DNA of 64,000 bases from positions 20,381 through 84,380 of the forward strand of contig JAEXOR010000056.1 of assembly GCA_023439185.1 (NCBI GenBank), written 5' to 3'. Position numbers and translations under genes: made by a program. This document shows, one piece after another, positions 8,716-16,968 of this stretch. Numbering within the stretch: the first letter of the stretch is position 1; each line of letters opens with the position of its first letter. The notes below the pieces were generated by a model that searched no databases, had not been told where the DNA came from, and saw only the letters and a list, made by a program, of their open reading frames with translations. The DNA is from Bacillota bacterium (lineage in GTDB: Bacteria > Bacillota > Desulfotomaculia > Desulfotomaculales > Desulfallaceae).

Positions 8716-9312
8716 TTAACAACTGAGCACCTTTTGTTTTCCATATTCAGTCGCAGTTTTGCACAATCCCTGTACCAGCACCCGGGACATTGTCATCACC
8801 AGGTTGAGCCTGGTGTTTTGCAGCACCAGGTATTCCATGAACCCGCCAATGTTGACAATGCCGGTAATATAGATGTCGCCCACCGGAGGAAGCGATTTGT
8901 TCACACCCGCTCCGGGCCGCAGAGGCCCATCGCAGATATTGATATAACCGATATTTTCCGTGTTGCCCAGGCAGGCGTCAATCGCTATGATCAGCGGGTT
9001 GCGGTAGGTTTGCCTGATTGTTTCGATATAATCCTGCAGATTGGCTGCGTGTACCGGCTGCTCAAGGGTGCCGTAGATGCTGAAAAAATTCTGTCTTTCA
9101 AGGCTTAATAAGCTTCCCGCCAGGGGGCCGAAGCAATCCCCGGTGGATCTGTCCGTGCCGATGCACAAAAGCACCACTCCGTCGATATCCTTCCCGTAAC
9201 TGTCGGTCAGCTTCTTCTGCAGCGCCTGATGTATTTTATCCGCCGCCAGCGGATCCTGCATGTGGACACGGTATTTTTGATTATCCTTAATTATCTTGTT
9301 GGCAATGGCCAT
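8716..9312 (-). CDS. yyaC: Sporulation protein YyaC (DUF1256, GPR-like fold)
   Basis: A 198-residue YyaC-family protein, related in fold to the spore protease GPR and found in endospore formers. Family segments seen: VVLLCIGTDRSTGDCFGPLAGSLL, YGTLEQPVHAANLQDYIETI, IAIDACLGNTENIGYINI, and GDIYITGIVNIGGFMEYLVLQNTRLNLVM. Whether it is an active peptidase is not established. The start ATG has TAGAGGTGAAG upstream on the minus strand. A possible sporulation-sigma promoter lies at 9345-9375. The gene supports an endospore-forming host. Confidence 0.92.
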   Translation of the reverse strand: MAIANKIIKDNQKYRVHMQDPLAADKIHQALQKKLTDSYGKDIDGVVLLCIGTDRSTGDCFGPLAGSLLSLERQNFFSIYGTLEQPVHAANLQDYIETIRQTYRNPLIIAIDACLGNTENIGYINICDGPLRPGAGVNKSLPPVGDIYITGIVNIGGFMEYLVLQNTRLNLVMTMSRVLVQGLCKTATEYGKQKVLSC

Positions 9313-9344
9313 AATACTTCACCTCTAAAAACAAACAATTAATA

Positions 9345-9375
9345 TATTTATGTCCCGTCCGGCCGTTAAATATTC
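9345..9375 (-). promoter_or_regulatory. Candidate sporulation-sigma promoter of yyaC
   Basis: On the minus strand GAATA (9371-9375) is followed after 18 bp by CATAAATA (9345-9352). This resembles SigG/SigE-type promoters (GnATA or ATATT with a CATA-type -10), with one or two mismatches. It lies 33 bp before the yyaC start. Confidence 0.35.
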
Positions 9376-9439
9376 CAAGGTATTTAATTTAATAATCAAC
9401 GAATATGATGATTATAAATACTATTTTAGAGGTTCTTAT

Positions 9440-10513
9440 ATGTCGGAAACCAATAGCGATATTTCCGTCTTTAAAATTGCGGCCATGTATATTGGGGCGG
9501 TTATCGGGGCCGGCTTTGCCTCGGGCCAGGAGATAATGCAGTTTTTCACCGTTTACGGGAACAAGGGTCTTTGGGGGGTGGGGGCGGCCACCATGCTGCT
9601 GGCCTACCTTGGAGGCGCCGTTTTGTTTCTGTCCGTAAAATACGGCACCGGTAATTATCTGCTGCTAATCAACAAGTTAACCTCGCCGTGGGTGGCCAAA
9701 ATTTTTGATTTGTTAAGCATGGCTATGCTGCTGGCCGGTTTGAGCGTGATGTTGTCGGGCAGCGGGGCGGTCTTCAGCGAGTACCTTGGAATCGCTGCCT
9801 GGCCGGGGGTACTTTTTTTATTGCTTATTGTGGGTATTGTACTCGCCGGGGGAATGGCCGGAGTAATCAAGTTTAACTTTGTGCTGGTGCCGCTAAAGAT
9901 CGCTGCTATTGTGATTATTTCCCTGCTGGTACTGGCATTTTGCGCCACCGGCGGCACACCGGCGGAGGAAACTTCTGTGCGGTCTTCCATTTCCACCGGA
10001 AATTGGTATATATCCGGAGTATTATACGTCTCCTATAATATGATTCTGGTGCTGGCGGTACTGAGTACCCTCGGCAGCAGGGTGACCGCCCGCCGGGCGG
10101 TGGCCGGCGGCGTCGCGGGCGGCGCCGGGCTGGGCATTGCCGCCGGGCTGCTGGTGCTGGCCCAGCTTAAGCTTTACCCGGCCATTGCTGCTTATAAGGT
10201 TCCGGTACTGTATATGGCCGGGGAAATCGGGGATTTGTTCAGGATTCCCGTGGCCGTGCTGATCTGGCTGGCCATACTGACCACAGCGGTGGCCAACGCT
10301 CACGGCCTGGCGGCCCGTTTCGCCCCACCGGGAACAGTTAAATACAAGCTTGCCGGCACGGGATGCGCCCTGCTGGCCCTGCCCCTGGCAAGGCTGGATT
10401 TTGACCGGCTGGTGGGCACGATATATCCGCTTTTCGGTTATGCCGGGCTGCTAATGGTTTTGATATTATTGGTCAATCCGTTTTGGCCGCTGATTAAAAG
10501 AACTAAATTATAG
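9440..10513 (+). CDS. YkvI-like multi-pass membrane protein
   Basis: A 357-residue hydrophobic protein with about ten membrane segments. The N-terminal AAMYIGAVIGAGFASGQEIMQFF motif is typical of the YkvI family, distantly related to sodium-coupled amino-acid carriers of the LeuT fold; the substrate is unknown. ATG 9440 is chosen because AGAGG (9428-9432) is properly placed; the frame also opens from 9350, but that stretch is hydrophilic and lacks a ribosome site. It is divergent from yyaC. Confidence 0.8.
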   Translation: MSETNSDISVFKIAAMYIGAVIGAGFASGQEIMQFFTVYGNKGLWGVGAATMLLAYLGGAVLFLSVKYGTGNYLLLINKLTSPWVAKIFDLLSMAMLLAGLSVMLSGSGAVFSEYLGIAAWPGVLFLLLIVGIVLAGGMAGVIKFNFVLVPLKIAAIVIISLLVLAFCATGGTPAEETSVRSSISTGNWYISGVLYVSYNMILVLAVLSTLGSRVTARRAVAGGVAGGAGLGIAAGLLVLAQLKLYPAIAAYKVPVLYMAGEIGDLFRIPVAVLIWLAILTTAVANAHGLAARFAPPGTVKYKLAGTGCALLALPLARLDFDRLVGTIYPLFGYAGLLMVLILLVNPFWPLIKRTKL

Positions 10514-10576
10514 CGCCGGAAAGAAGGATTAATTACCCAAGCAATAGAAAAAATCGAACACAAGGGAGCGGTAGGC

Positions 10577-11272
10577 ATGAATTGGTTGGACTGGACGCTG
10601 ACAATAATTATTGCGCTTTCGGCATGGCGCGGCTTAAAGGCGGGTCTCATCGTCAGTGTGGCCAAATTGCTGGGACTGCTGCTGGGATTGGCTGCGGCCT
10701 TCACCGGATATAAAGATCTGGCGGTTTACCTGGACCACCAATGGCACTGGGGAGAAACCATCTCGGTTTTTATCCTGGAACGTTTCCCCCAAACCATCAG
10801 CGGAGCGCTGGACAGCATCACCCCGGGAAATTTAACCGTGCCCGGCGCCGGCGCTGAACAACTGCTGGACGGTATGGTAAGCGATTATGCCGCCATTGCC
10901 GCCCGGGAAATGGCGGGGTCGGTTCTGGAGCTCGTTTCCTTTATTATTCTGGCGCTGGCGGTTTATATACTGGTGAACATCATGATGCGCGTCATATCCG
11001 GCGCTGCAGCCCATTCCCTGCTTGGTCCCCTGGACAGGTTGGGGGGGCTGGTCCTGGGTTTGTTCAAGGGCGCCCTGGTAGTAATAATTGCCGCTGCCCT
11101 GCTGAATCCCGTATATCCGGCGGACGCTCCGGCTGTCGAAACGCAAAACGGTTTTTTGAGCCATGCCGTAACCGGGTCCGTTATTTTGCCTTACGCTCAG
11201 CCGGCGGTGGATTTTTTAAAGCTGCAGTTTCCCGGCTGGCCGCTATTGGTAAAACCGGCCCGCTTTATTTAG
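10577..11272 (+). CDS. cvpA: CvpA family membrane protein
   Basis: A 231-residue membrane protein of the CvpA (colicin V production) family. The N-terminus MNWLDWTLTIIIALSAWRGLKAGLIVSVAKLLGLLLGLAAAF is characteristic, followed by an extracytoplasmic loop (about residues 50-110), two further helices (VLELVSFIILALAVYILVNIMM and LGGLVLGLFKGALVVIIAAALL) and a short tail. The function in Firmicutes is unclear. The upstream region has GGGAGCGG as ribosome site. Confidence 0.85.
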   Translation: MNWLDWTLTIIIALSAWRGLKAGLIVSVAKLLGLLLGLAAAFTGYKDLAVYLDHQWHWGETISVFILERFPQTISGALDSITPGNLTVPGAGAEQLLDGMVSDYAAIAAREMAGSVLELVSFIILALAVYILVNIMMRVISGAAAHSLLGPLDRLGGLVLGLFKGALVVIIAAALLNPVYPADAPAVETQNGFLSHAVTGSVILPYAQPAVDFLKLQFPGWPLLVKPARFI

Positions 11273-11283
11273 ACGCCTGGTGA

Positions 11284-11332
11284 GAATACTATGTTTATTA
11301 GTATTCAGGAGTCAGAAGCCGGAATTCAGAAT
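11284..11332. repeat. Intergenic hairpin and ATTCAGGAGTCAG-type repeat
   Basis: GAATACT (11284-11290) and AGTATTC (11300-11306) form a hairpin, and the sequence continues as ATTCAGGAGTCAGAAGCCGG-AATTCAGAA. Similar GTCAG/CTGAC-rich strings lie at 24676-24719 and 37998-38058. It appears to be one member of a degenerate dispersed repeat. Confidence 0.45.
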
Positions 11333-11383
11333 GACGCGTAAATGCGGCTCCTGAGCAATTCGGTGTGGAAAGGCGGTAATACA

Positions 11384-12784
11384 TTGGCTGAGAAAAGCAG
11401 TGCCCTTGCCTATAACCGGAAAACGGTCTGGGAACATCTGACCGGGCAGGAAAAACAGGAAGCCATGAATTTGGCCGAGGATTACAAGGTCTTTTTGAAC
11501 AGGGCCAAAACAGAAAGGGAATCCGCCGCCCTGGTGGCGGAACAGGCCAGGAGCCTGGGTTTTGTTCCCCTGGAAACCGTACAGGGTCACCTAAAGCCCG
11601 GGGACAAGATTTATCGCCTGGTGAAGGACAAGTCCGTGCTGCTGGCGGTGCTGGGTGAACGGCCCGTGACCGAAGGGTTTAATGCCATTGGCGCCCATAT
11701 TGACAGTCCGCGTCTGGACCTGAAAGTACATCCTCTTTACGAGGACGAGGGGCTGGCCTTGTTAAAAACCCATTATTACGGCGGAATCAAAAAATACCAC
11801 TGGCTGGCTTTGCCGCTGGCATTGCACGGGGTTGTCTATCGCGGCGACGGTTCGGGAGTGGAGATTCGGGTGGGCGACGAACCCGGGGACCCGGTATTTA
11901 CCATTACCGATTTATTGCCCCACCTGTCCGGCAAGCAAATGGAAAAAAATATTAACGAGGCCTTTCCCGGTGAAATTTTAAGGGTCATCTGTGGCAGCCT
12001 GCCGGCTGGAGACGCGGATATCAAAAACCGGGTGAAAGAGAATATTTTGTTGCTGCTGCATGATAAATACGGTTTAACCGAAGCCGATCTGGTCACTGCC
12101 GAACTGGAGCTGGTGCCGGCCGTACCTCCCCGGGACGTGGGGTTTGATCGCTCCATGGTGGGCGCTTACGGTCAGGACGACCGGGTTTGCGCTTACGCCC
12201 AGTTGTCGGCCATGGCGGGCATTGTCAGCCCGCCTCGCCCCGCGGTGGCCATATTTGCGGACAAGGAGGAAATCGGCAGCGTGGGCAATACCGGTATGCA
12301 ATCCAGCCTGTTTTTGGACTTTATCGCCGAACTGGTGGAAAGAAGCGCTGGGACCTATAACGGGCTGCTGCTGCGTCGGGCGTTAAGCGCCTCCTGCGGA
12401 CTATCTGCGGACGTAAACCTGGCCCTGGACCCCGGGTTCCCGGACACGGTGGAAAAGGACAATACCGCCCGCCTGGGCTGTGGCGTCGTGTTAACCAAAT
12501 ACACCGGGGCCAGGGGCAAGAGCGGATCAAATGACGCCCACGCCGAGTTTTTATCCCGGGTGGTCAGAATCTTTGACAGCCGGAAGGTGATCTGGCAAAC
12601 CGGGGAATTGGGCAAGGTGGATCAGGGCGGCGGCGGTACAATAGCTTATATGATGGCCGCCCACGGCCTGGACGTGGTGGATTGCGGCGTCGGGCTGCTG
12701 GGCATGCATTCACCCTTCGAGGTATGTCATAAAGCGGATCTGTATATGGCGGTGCGCGGGTACGCCGCTTTTCTGCTGGGGTAG
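11384..12784 (+). CDS. M18 family zinc aminopeptidase
   Basis: A 466-residue cytosolic dinuclear-zinc aminopeptidase of family M18 (aspartyl aminopeptidase/ApeA-like). Metal-site segments seen: GAHIDSPRLDLK (histidine and aspartate ligands, near residue 103), the active-site DKEEIGSVGNTGMQSS (near 300), and GSNDAHAEF, with HSPFEVCHKADLYMA near the C-terminus. TTG 11384 is the likely start, with GGAAAGGCGG seven bases upstream; an ATG at 11342 in the same frame has no ribosome site. The role is probably peptide turnover. Confidence 0.9.
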   Translation: MAEKSSALAYNRKTVWEHLTGQEKQEAMNLAEDYKVFLNRAKTERESAALVAEQARSLGFVPLETVQGHLKPGDKIYRLVKDKSVLLAVLGERPVTEGFNAIGAHIDSPRLDLKVHPLYEDEGLALLKTHYYGGIKKYHWLALPLALHGVVYRGDGSGVEIRVGDEPGDPVFTITDLLPHLSGKQMEKNINEAFPGEILRVICGSLPAGDADIKNRVKENILLLLHDKYGLTEADLVTAELELVPAVPPRDVGFDRSMVGAYGQDDRVCAYAQLSAMAGIVSPPRPAVAIFADKEEIGSVGNTGMQSSLFLDFIAELVERSAGTYNGLLLRRALSASCGLSADVNLALDPGFPDTVEKDNTARLGCGVVLTKYTGARGKSGSNDAHAEFLSRVVRIFDSRKVIWQTGELGKVDQGGGGTIAYMMAAHGLDVVDCGVGLLGMHSPFEVCHKADLYMAVRGYAAFLLG

Positions 12785-12793
12785 GTAAGGAAA

Positions 12794-12912
12794 GGGGACA
12801 TCCCTTTTGCTTAGGGGTCGAGACTATGGGGTCTGAGGAATGTCCCCGGTAAGCGGAATGGGGACACACCTCTTGCTTAAAGGTCGAGACTATGGGGTCG
12901 AGGAATGTCCCC
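12794..12912. repeat. Tandem pair of about 53-bp repeats with GGGGACA/TGTCCCC ends
   Basis: Two near-identical units, 12794-12847 and 12860-12912, each begin with GGGGACA and end with TGTCCCC, so each unit can fold as a long hairpin. Both share CTATGGGGTC in the middle and CTTGCTTA in the left half. They fill the gap between the aminopeptidase and DUF951 genes and contain no gene. They look like small structured mobile or REP-like elements. Confidence 0.75.
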
Positions 12913-12971
12913 AATTAGGTGGGCTGGGAATTTCCTCTGAAAGTGTAGAGTAGAGGGACGGGGGGCTGGGT

Positions 12972-13184
12972 ATGCTGGTCAAATATTACGTGGGAGATAT
13001 TGTGCAGATGCGCAAGCAGCACCCCTGCGGCACAGACGAATGGGAGGTCTTGCGCACGGGGGTCGATTTTCGCATCAAATGCACGGGCTGCGGCCGGGTG
13101 GTTATGCTGCCCCGGCCCAAGTTTGAAAAGAGCGTCAAAAAAATTATCAGTTCCGCCGGCCCGGAAGCCGAAGGGCAAACTTAA
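12972..13184 (+). CDS. DUF951 family protein
   Basis: A 70-residue protein matching DUF951: YYVGDIVQMRKQHPCGTDEWEVLRTGVDFRIKCTGCGR, with the conserved HPCG and KCxxC pattern that suggests metal or nucleic-acid binding. The function is unknown. In Firmicutes it usually lies between the parB and rpsF loci, as here. The usual neighbour ychF was not seen. Confidence 0.88.
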   Translation: MLVKYYVGDIVQMRKQHPCGTDEWEVLRTGVDFRIKCTGCGRVVMLPRPKFEKSVKKIISSAGPEAEGQT

Positions 13185-13236
13185 ACTAACTGAAATTGCG
13201 CTCCAAGAATAATTTTAACATTTCCTCATAACTTCC

Positions 13237-14364
13237 TTAACATGAAAACGTCCAGATAATGAAATCCTTGAACATCGGTTCCATAAACCGGTACCGGGCC
13301 CTGGTCACTCTCTCAATAATGCCTTTCTCCTCAAGTTTATTGATTGACCTGGTGACGGCGTTCGATTGAGGTTTGCCTTTGTATGGCGGTTGATCGGTAG
13401 CAAGCTTACAGAGCACATCCCGCATCTGAGCGGAGCGGCCGATTTCGGTCAGGATCTCGGTAAACGCCGGCTTGAGAATGGTCTGCGCCTGATCGTAAGC
13501 GTGCTGCAAGACGGGCAGTGTCAGGGCATTATGCCCTCCCAGGGCAGCAAGCTGGTACGCCTCGTTACATAACAGCATTGTATCGTACGGGTGGCCGCCC
13601 GTAAGCTCCAGGAGTTCCCTCACCACGCTGGTATCCGCCTCCACCTGGCGACCGGCGAATTTGCTTTTGATATAGGGAAGCCACGAATCCTGCGGAACAG
13701 GCGGCACCGGCAGAGGGACGGCGAAACGGTAGAAAGCCTCCCGCTGGGAAGAAAACAGCGTTTTCATCATGCTTTCTTTAGACCCTAAGAACAAATAGCT
13801 GACCCGATCCTGATGCTGAAAGGCGGCGCGCATGCGTTTGAAGATGTTTTCGCCGGCAACGATGGACATATCCTGAAACTCATCGAAAAGGACAATGACT
13901 CGCTTATTGTCCTTTTCCGCCAGCTTTTGCGGGAACTCCAAGGCCTGGTCGAGCAGCTCGTCAGGGCTTGCCTTCTTGCTGACGAAAAGACGGACTTCCA
14001 TTTCCAAGTCCTGCAGTTTCAGGCTCACTGGGACCGGGCCAAATTGACGCAACCTCTCCCGGACTGCCGCCAGCGTTTTTGGCAGACCTGTACGGTTGGC
14101 CAAACACTCCTCCATAATTCTTTCCGCCAGATGTTCCTTATCCCGGATAGAAAAACAGTCGACCGAAAGAGTATAATACTCTTTGTCTTTCAGGCGCCGT
14201 AACGCCTCTTCCGCCAGAGAAGTCTTGCCGATCCGGCGCGGACCGGCCAGCATGACGCTATTCCCTTCTTCCAGTCTGGCAACAAGCGCGTCAATAAAAG
14301 GCAGTCTTCCAACCAGATCTTCTTCCGGTACCGGATATCCGAGCGGAAACAACTTGTCACTCAA
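13237..14364 (-). CDS. Stand-alone AAA/STAND-like ATP-binding protein
   Basis: A 375-residue P-loop ATPase of the archaeal-ATPase type (COG1672-like). Walker A is GPRRIGKTS (near residue 41), Walker B is VIVLFDEFQDMS, with a sensor-like YLFLGSKESMM segment. The C-terminal 80 residues form a winged-helix domain (NAVTRSINKLEEKGIIERV). The target is unknown; such genes are often sporadic and sit in accessory regions. The TTG start has GGAGTTGAG upstream. A 45-bp symmetric element lies just before it (14378-14422), suggesting tight regulation. Confidence 0.8.
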   Translation of the reverse strand: MSDKLFPLGYPVPEEDLVGRLPFIDALVARLEEGNSVMLAGPRRIGKTSLAEEALRRLKDKEYYTLSVDCFSIRDKEHLAERIMEECLANRTGLPKTLAAVRERLRQFGPVPVSLKLQDLEMEVRLFVSKKASPDELLDQALEFPQKLAEKDNKRVIVLFDEFQDMSIVAGENIFKRMRAAFQHQDRVSYLFLGSKESMMKTLFSSQREAFYRFAVPLPVPPVPQDSWLPYIKSKFAGRQVEADTSVVRELLELTGGHPYDTMLLCNEAYQLAALGGHNALTLPVLQHAYDQAQTILKPAFTEILTEIGRSAQMRDVLCKLATDQPPYKGKPQSNAVTRSINKLEEKGIIERVTRARYRFMEPMFKDFIIWTFSC

Positions 14365-14377
14365 GGCTTCTCAACTC

Positions 14378-14422
14378 CATAATACGTGTTTGGTGTTATT
14401 ATAACACCTTGAGCGTATTATG
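14378..14422. promoter_or_regulatory. Symmetric operator-like element over the ATPase promoter
   Basis: A 17-bp perfect palindrome GGTGTTATTATAACACC (14392-14408) is centred inside a second inverted repeat, CATAATACG (14378-14386) and CGTATTATG (14414-14422). Both share the centre at 14400. On the minus strand the core contains TATAAT, a likely -10 for the ATPase gene. This is the form expected of a repressor operator. Confidence 0.65.
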
Positions 14423-14512
14423 ACACTACATGAATTGTAGTATTGCTTTATTAATAAAACCCGGCGATTAAGCCAGCCTTGAAATAGTCTATAATTGGGT
14501 TAAGAAAGCGGG

Positions 14513-15199
14513 GTGTTTGCTCTGAAAATATTATTTGTAGAGGACGATAAGGTGATTGCGTCGGGGCTTGAGTACTCTCTGGTGCAAGAGGGATATACCG
14601 TTTTACATTGTACAAACGTTGCAGATGCAAAAAAAACCATAAATGAAAATCAATTTGATCTGGCCATCCTTGATTTGTCGCTTCCCGACGGAAATGGTTA
14701 CGATATTTGCAAAATAGTTAAGGCGCAAGGAGATATGCCGGTGATCTTTCTGACTGCCATAGATGATGAGGCTAATGTGGTTATGGGTCTTGATATGGGC
14801 GCGGACGACTATATAGCAAAGCCCTTTCGTTTACGGGAGCTGCTCTCTCGCATTAAGAGTGTGCTGCGCAGGTATGACAAGTCGGAAGGCCCCAAGACAT
14901 TGCTTGAGTTTGGCGACATCAGAATCAACACGGCACAGGCCAAGGTGTATAAAAGAGAGCGGGAGATCTCATTAACCTCGCTCGAATACCGGCTGCTTCT
15001 GATCTTTGCCAACAACGTGGGACAAGTTCTAAGCCGCGGCCGGCTTTTAGACGGCATATGGGATTTTGCGGGAGAGTTCGTAAATGATAATACCTTAACG
15101 GTGTATATTAAGCGTTTGCGGGAGAAAATCGGGGATGACAGCCAAAACCCGACCATCATTAAGACAGTGCGCGGGATGGGATATAAGGTGGGCGACTGA
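14513..15199 (+). CDS. OmpR/PhoB-family response regulator
   Basis: A 228-residue two-component regulator. The receiver domain (residues about 4-115) has the acidic pair ED, phospho-acceptor aspartate in LAILDLSLPDG, the threonine in IFLTA and lysine in YIAKPF. The C-terminal winged-helix domain has SLTSLEYRLLLIFANNVGQVLSR and VYIKRLREKIGDD. It is one base from the kinase gene. The DNA box at 16210-16236, upstream of the ABC genes, has the 11-bp direct-repeat spacing typical of this family, so it probably controls the exporter. The start codon (GTG 14513) is uncertain. Confidence 0.93.
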   Translation: MFALKILFVEDDKVIASGLEYSLVQEGYTVLHCTNVADAKKTINENQFDLAILDLSLPDGNGYDICKIVKAQGDMPVIFLTAIDDEANVVMGLDMGADDYIAKPFRLRELLSRIKSVLRRYDKSEGPKTLLEFGDIRINTAQAKVYKREREISLTSLEYRLLLIFANNVGQVLSRGRLLDGIWDFAGEFVNDNTLTVYIKRLREKIGDDSQNPTIIKTVRGMGYKVGD

Positions 15200-15200
15200 C

Positions 15201-16202
15201 ATGCTGCGAAACAAAGAAATAAAAATATATGTCACCTTTTTGGCTGCAGTGGCGCTCATGGGAACGATGGCCTGCTTTTTCTTCAATGCCATGGCCGGAA
15301 TAGCGGCAGGCCTGGCTCTGCTTGCAGTGCTGGCTGTTTCCTGGTTTTTTACCCGGTGGAGATATAAGCAATTAGACGAATTGTCCGGGTATCTCAAGCG
15401 GATTGCCGGCGGCGAATATTCCCTTGATATCAGAGATAATGCTGAAGGCGAGCTGAGCATACTCAAAAGCGAAATATACAAGGTAACGGTAACCCTATCT
15501 GAGCAAGCCGAGCTATTAAAGAAAGACAAACTTTTTCTGGCCGATACAATTTCGGATATTTCACACCAGCTAAAAACGCCGTTGACCTCAATGTTCGTGA
15601 TGACAGACCTGTTATGCAATGAAAACCTGCCGCGGGACAAGCGCGTGGAATTCACCCAAAATATCCGCTCACAGCTTGAAAGACTGCAATGGCTTGTTGC
15701 GTCACTGCTCAAGCTGTCTAAGGTCGATGCGGGCGCGGTTGAGTTTAAAAAAGAGATTGTAAAGGTAAAAGAGCTGATTGGCAAGGCTACCGAACATCTG
15801 TTGATTCCGATGGAAATTAAGGAGCAAACCTTTGCAATCAACGGTGATGATAATGCTCAGTTTATAGGCGATTTTAACTGGTCATCAGAGGCTGTTGCAA
15901 ACATAGTCAAAAATTGTATCGAGCATACGCCTGGCGGCGGAAAAATCGGTATTAACTTTAAAACAACCCCTGTTTATACCGTGATCAACATATTTGATAA
16001 CGGCGAGGGCATCCACAAGGATGATTTGCCGCATATATTTGATCGGTTTTACAAAGGACAAAATGCCGGTAATGATAGTATCGGCATCGGGCTTGCCATG
16101 GCCAAAAGCATTTGGCAAAACCAGGGCGGCAGCATTGAGGCTGCCAGCCAAAAGGGTCAAGGCACGCAATTCACAATCAAGCTATATAAAATGATTGTGT
16201 GA
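15201..16202 (+). CDS. Sensor histidine kinase with short extracellular loop
   Basis: A 333-residue membrane kinase. Two closely spaced transmembrane helices at residues about 9-55 leave almost no external loop, as in intramembrane-sensing kinases of peptide-detoxification modules. A HAMP-like linker follows, then the H-box SDISHQLKTPLTS, the N box NIVKNCIEH, and ATP-lid motifs DNGEGI and GIGLAMAKSI. ATG 15201 begins one base after the regulator stop. The pairing with an FtsX-type ABC transporter suggests sensing of a membrane-active compound, which is inference. Confidence 0.92.
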   Translation: MLRNKEIKIYVTFLAAVALMGTMACFFFNAMAGIAAGLALLAVLAVSWFFTRWRYKQLDELSGYLKRIAGGEYSLDIRDNAEGELSILKSEIYKVTVTLSEQAELLKKDKLFLADTISDISHQLKTPLTSMFVMTDLLCNENLPRDKRVEFTQNIRSQLERLQWLVASLLKLSKVDAGAVEFKKEIVKVKELIGKATEHLLIPMEIKEQTFAINGDDNAQFIGDFNWSSEAVANIVKNCIEHTPGGGKIGINFKTTPVYTVINIFDNGEGIHKDDLPHIFDRFYKGQNAGNDSIGIGLAMAKSIWQNQGGSIEAASQKGQGTQFTIKLYKMIV

Positions 16203-16252
16203 CAAAAGTGTCACCCAATAGTCACCGTAAAGTCATGTTGGGCAGATATATT
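16199..16252 (+). promoter_or_regulatory. Response-regulator binding box and promoter of the ABC transporter genes
   Basis: Three direct repeats GTCAC, GTCAC and GTCAT start at 16210, 16221 and 16232, exactly 11 bp apart, as in Pho-box-like sites. A TATATT -10 (16247-16252) lies 10 bp after the last repeat, the position expected for an activator replacing the -35. The first repeat is also the right arm of a palindrome GTGACAAAAGTGTCAC (16199-16214). Confidence 0.7.
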
Positions 16253-16284
16253 TTAGCCATGGACTGAAAGAGGAGTGAGCAGCA

Positions 16285-16968
16285 ATGGAAATATTAAGGG
16301 TGGAAAATCTGTCCAAGGTCTATGGCAAGGGAGAAACTGCCGTCAAGGCACTGGATAATGTATCGTTATCTGTCAATAAAGGTGAATTTGTCGCCATTAT
16401 TGGGCCGTCTGGTTCGGGGAAATCAACACTTTTACATATCCTGGGCGGTGTGGACACGCCGACAAGTGGTAAGGTTTTTGTTGAACAAAATGATATTTAC
16501 GCGCTGGACGAAACAAAGCTGGCCATCTTTAGACGGAGGCAAATCGGCCTAATTTATCAATTTTATAACCTGATCCCGGTTCTGAATGTGCGGGAGAATA
16601 TTATTCTGCCGCTATTGCTGGATGGACGTGATGTTGATAAGGGGCAGCTTGATGAAGTAATCAGCACCCTTGGTTTAACTGATAGATTAAGCCATTTGCC
16701 GAACCAGCTTTCCGGCGGTCAACAGCAGCGTGTGTCTATCGGTAGGGCGCTGATTAATAATCCGGCACTGGTGCTGGCGGATGAGCCCACCGGGAACCTG
16801 GACAGCAAAAATAGTGCGGAAATAATAGAGCTGTTAAAGCTGTCCAACAAAAAATATCATCAGACATTAATCGTAATCACCCATGATGAGCGCATTGCTG
16901 TGCAGGCTGACCGGATAATTGCCATTGAAGACGGGCGCATCGGTAAAGATGAGGTGATGCGCAGATGA
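16285..16968 (+). CDS. ABC transporter ATP-binding protein (MacB/LolD/BceA type)
   Basis: A 227-residue ATPase. Walker A is GPSGSGKST (near residue 39), Q-loop YQFYNLIPVLNVRENI, signature LSGGQQQRVSIGRAL, Walker B LVLADEPTGNLD, and H-loop VITHD. The QFYNLIP segment is typical of the MacB/BceA class that drives FtsX-like permeases by mechanotransmission rather than classical import. It overlaps the permease by 4 bp (ATGA). AGAGGAG precedes the ATG. Confidence 0.94.
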   Translation: MEILRVENLSKVYGKGETAVKALDNVSLSVNKGEFVAIIGPSGSGKSTLLHILGGVDTPTSGKVFVEQNDIYALDETKLAIFRRRQIGLIYQFYNLIPVLNVRENIILPLLLDGRDVDKGQLDEVISTLGLTDRLSHLPNQLSGGQQQRVSIGRALINNPALVLADEPTGNLDSKNSAEIIELLKLSNKKYHQTLIVITHDERIAVQADRIIAIEDGRIGKDEVMRR

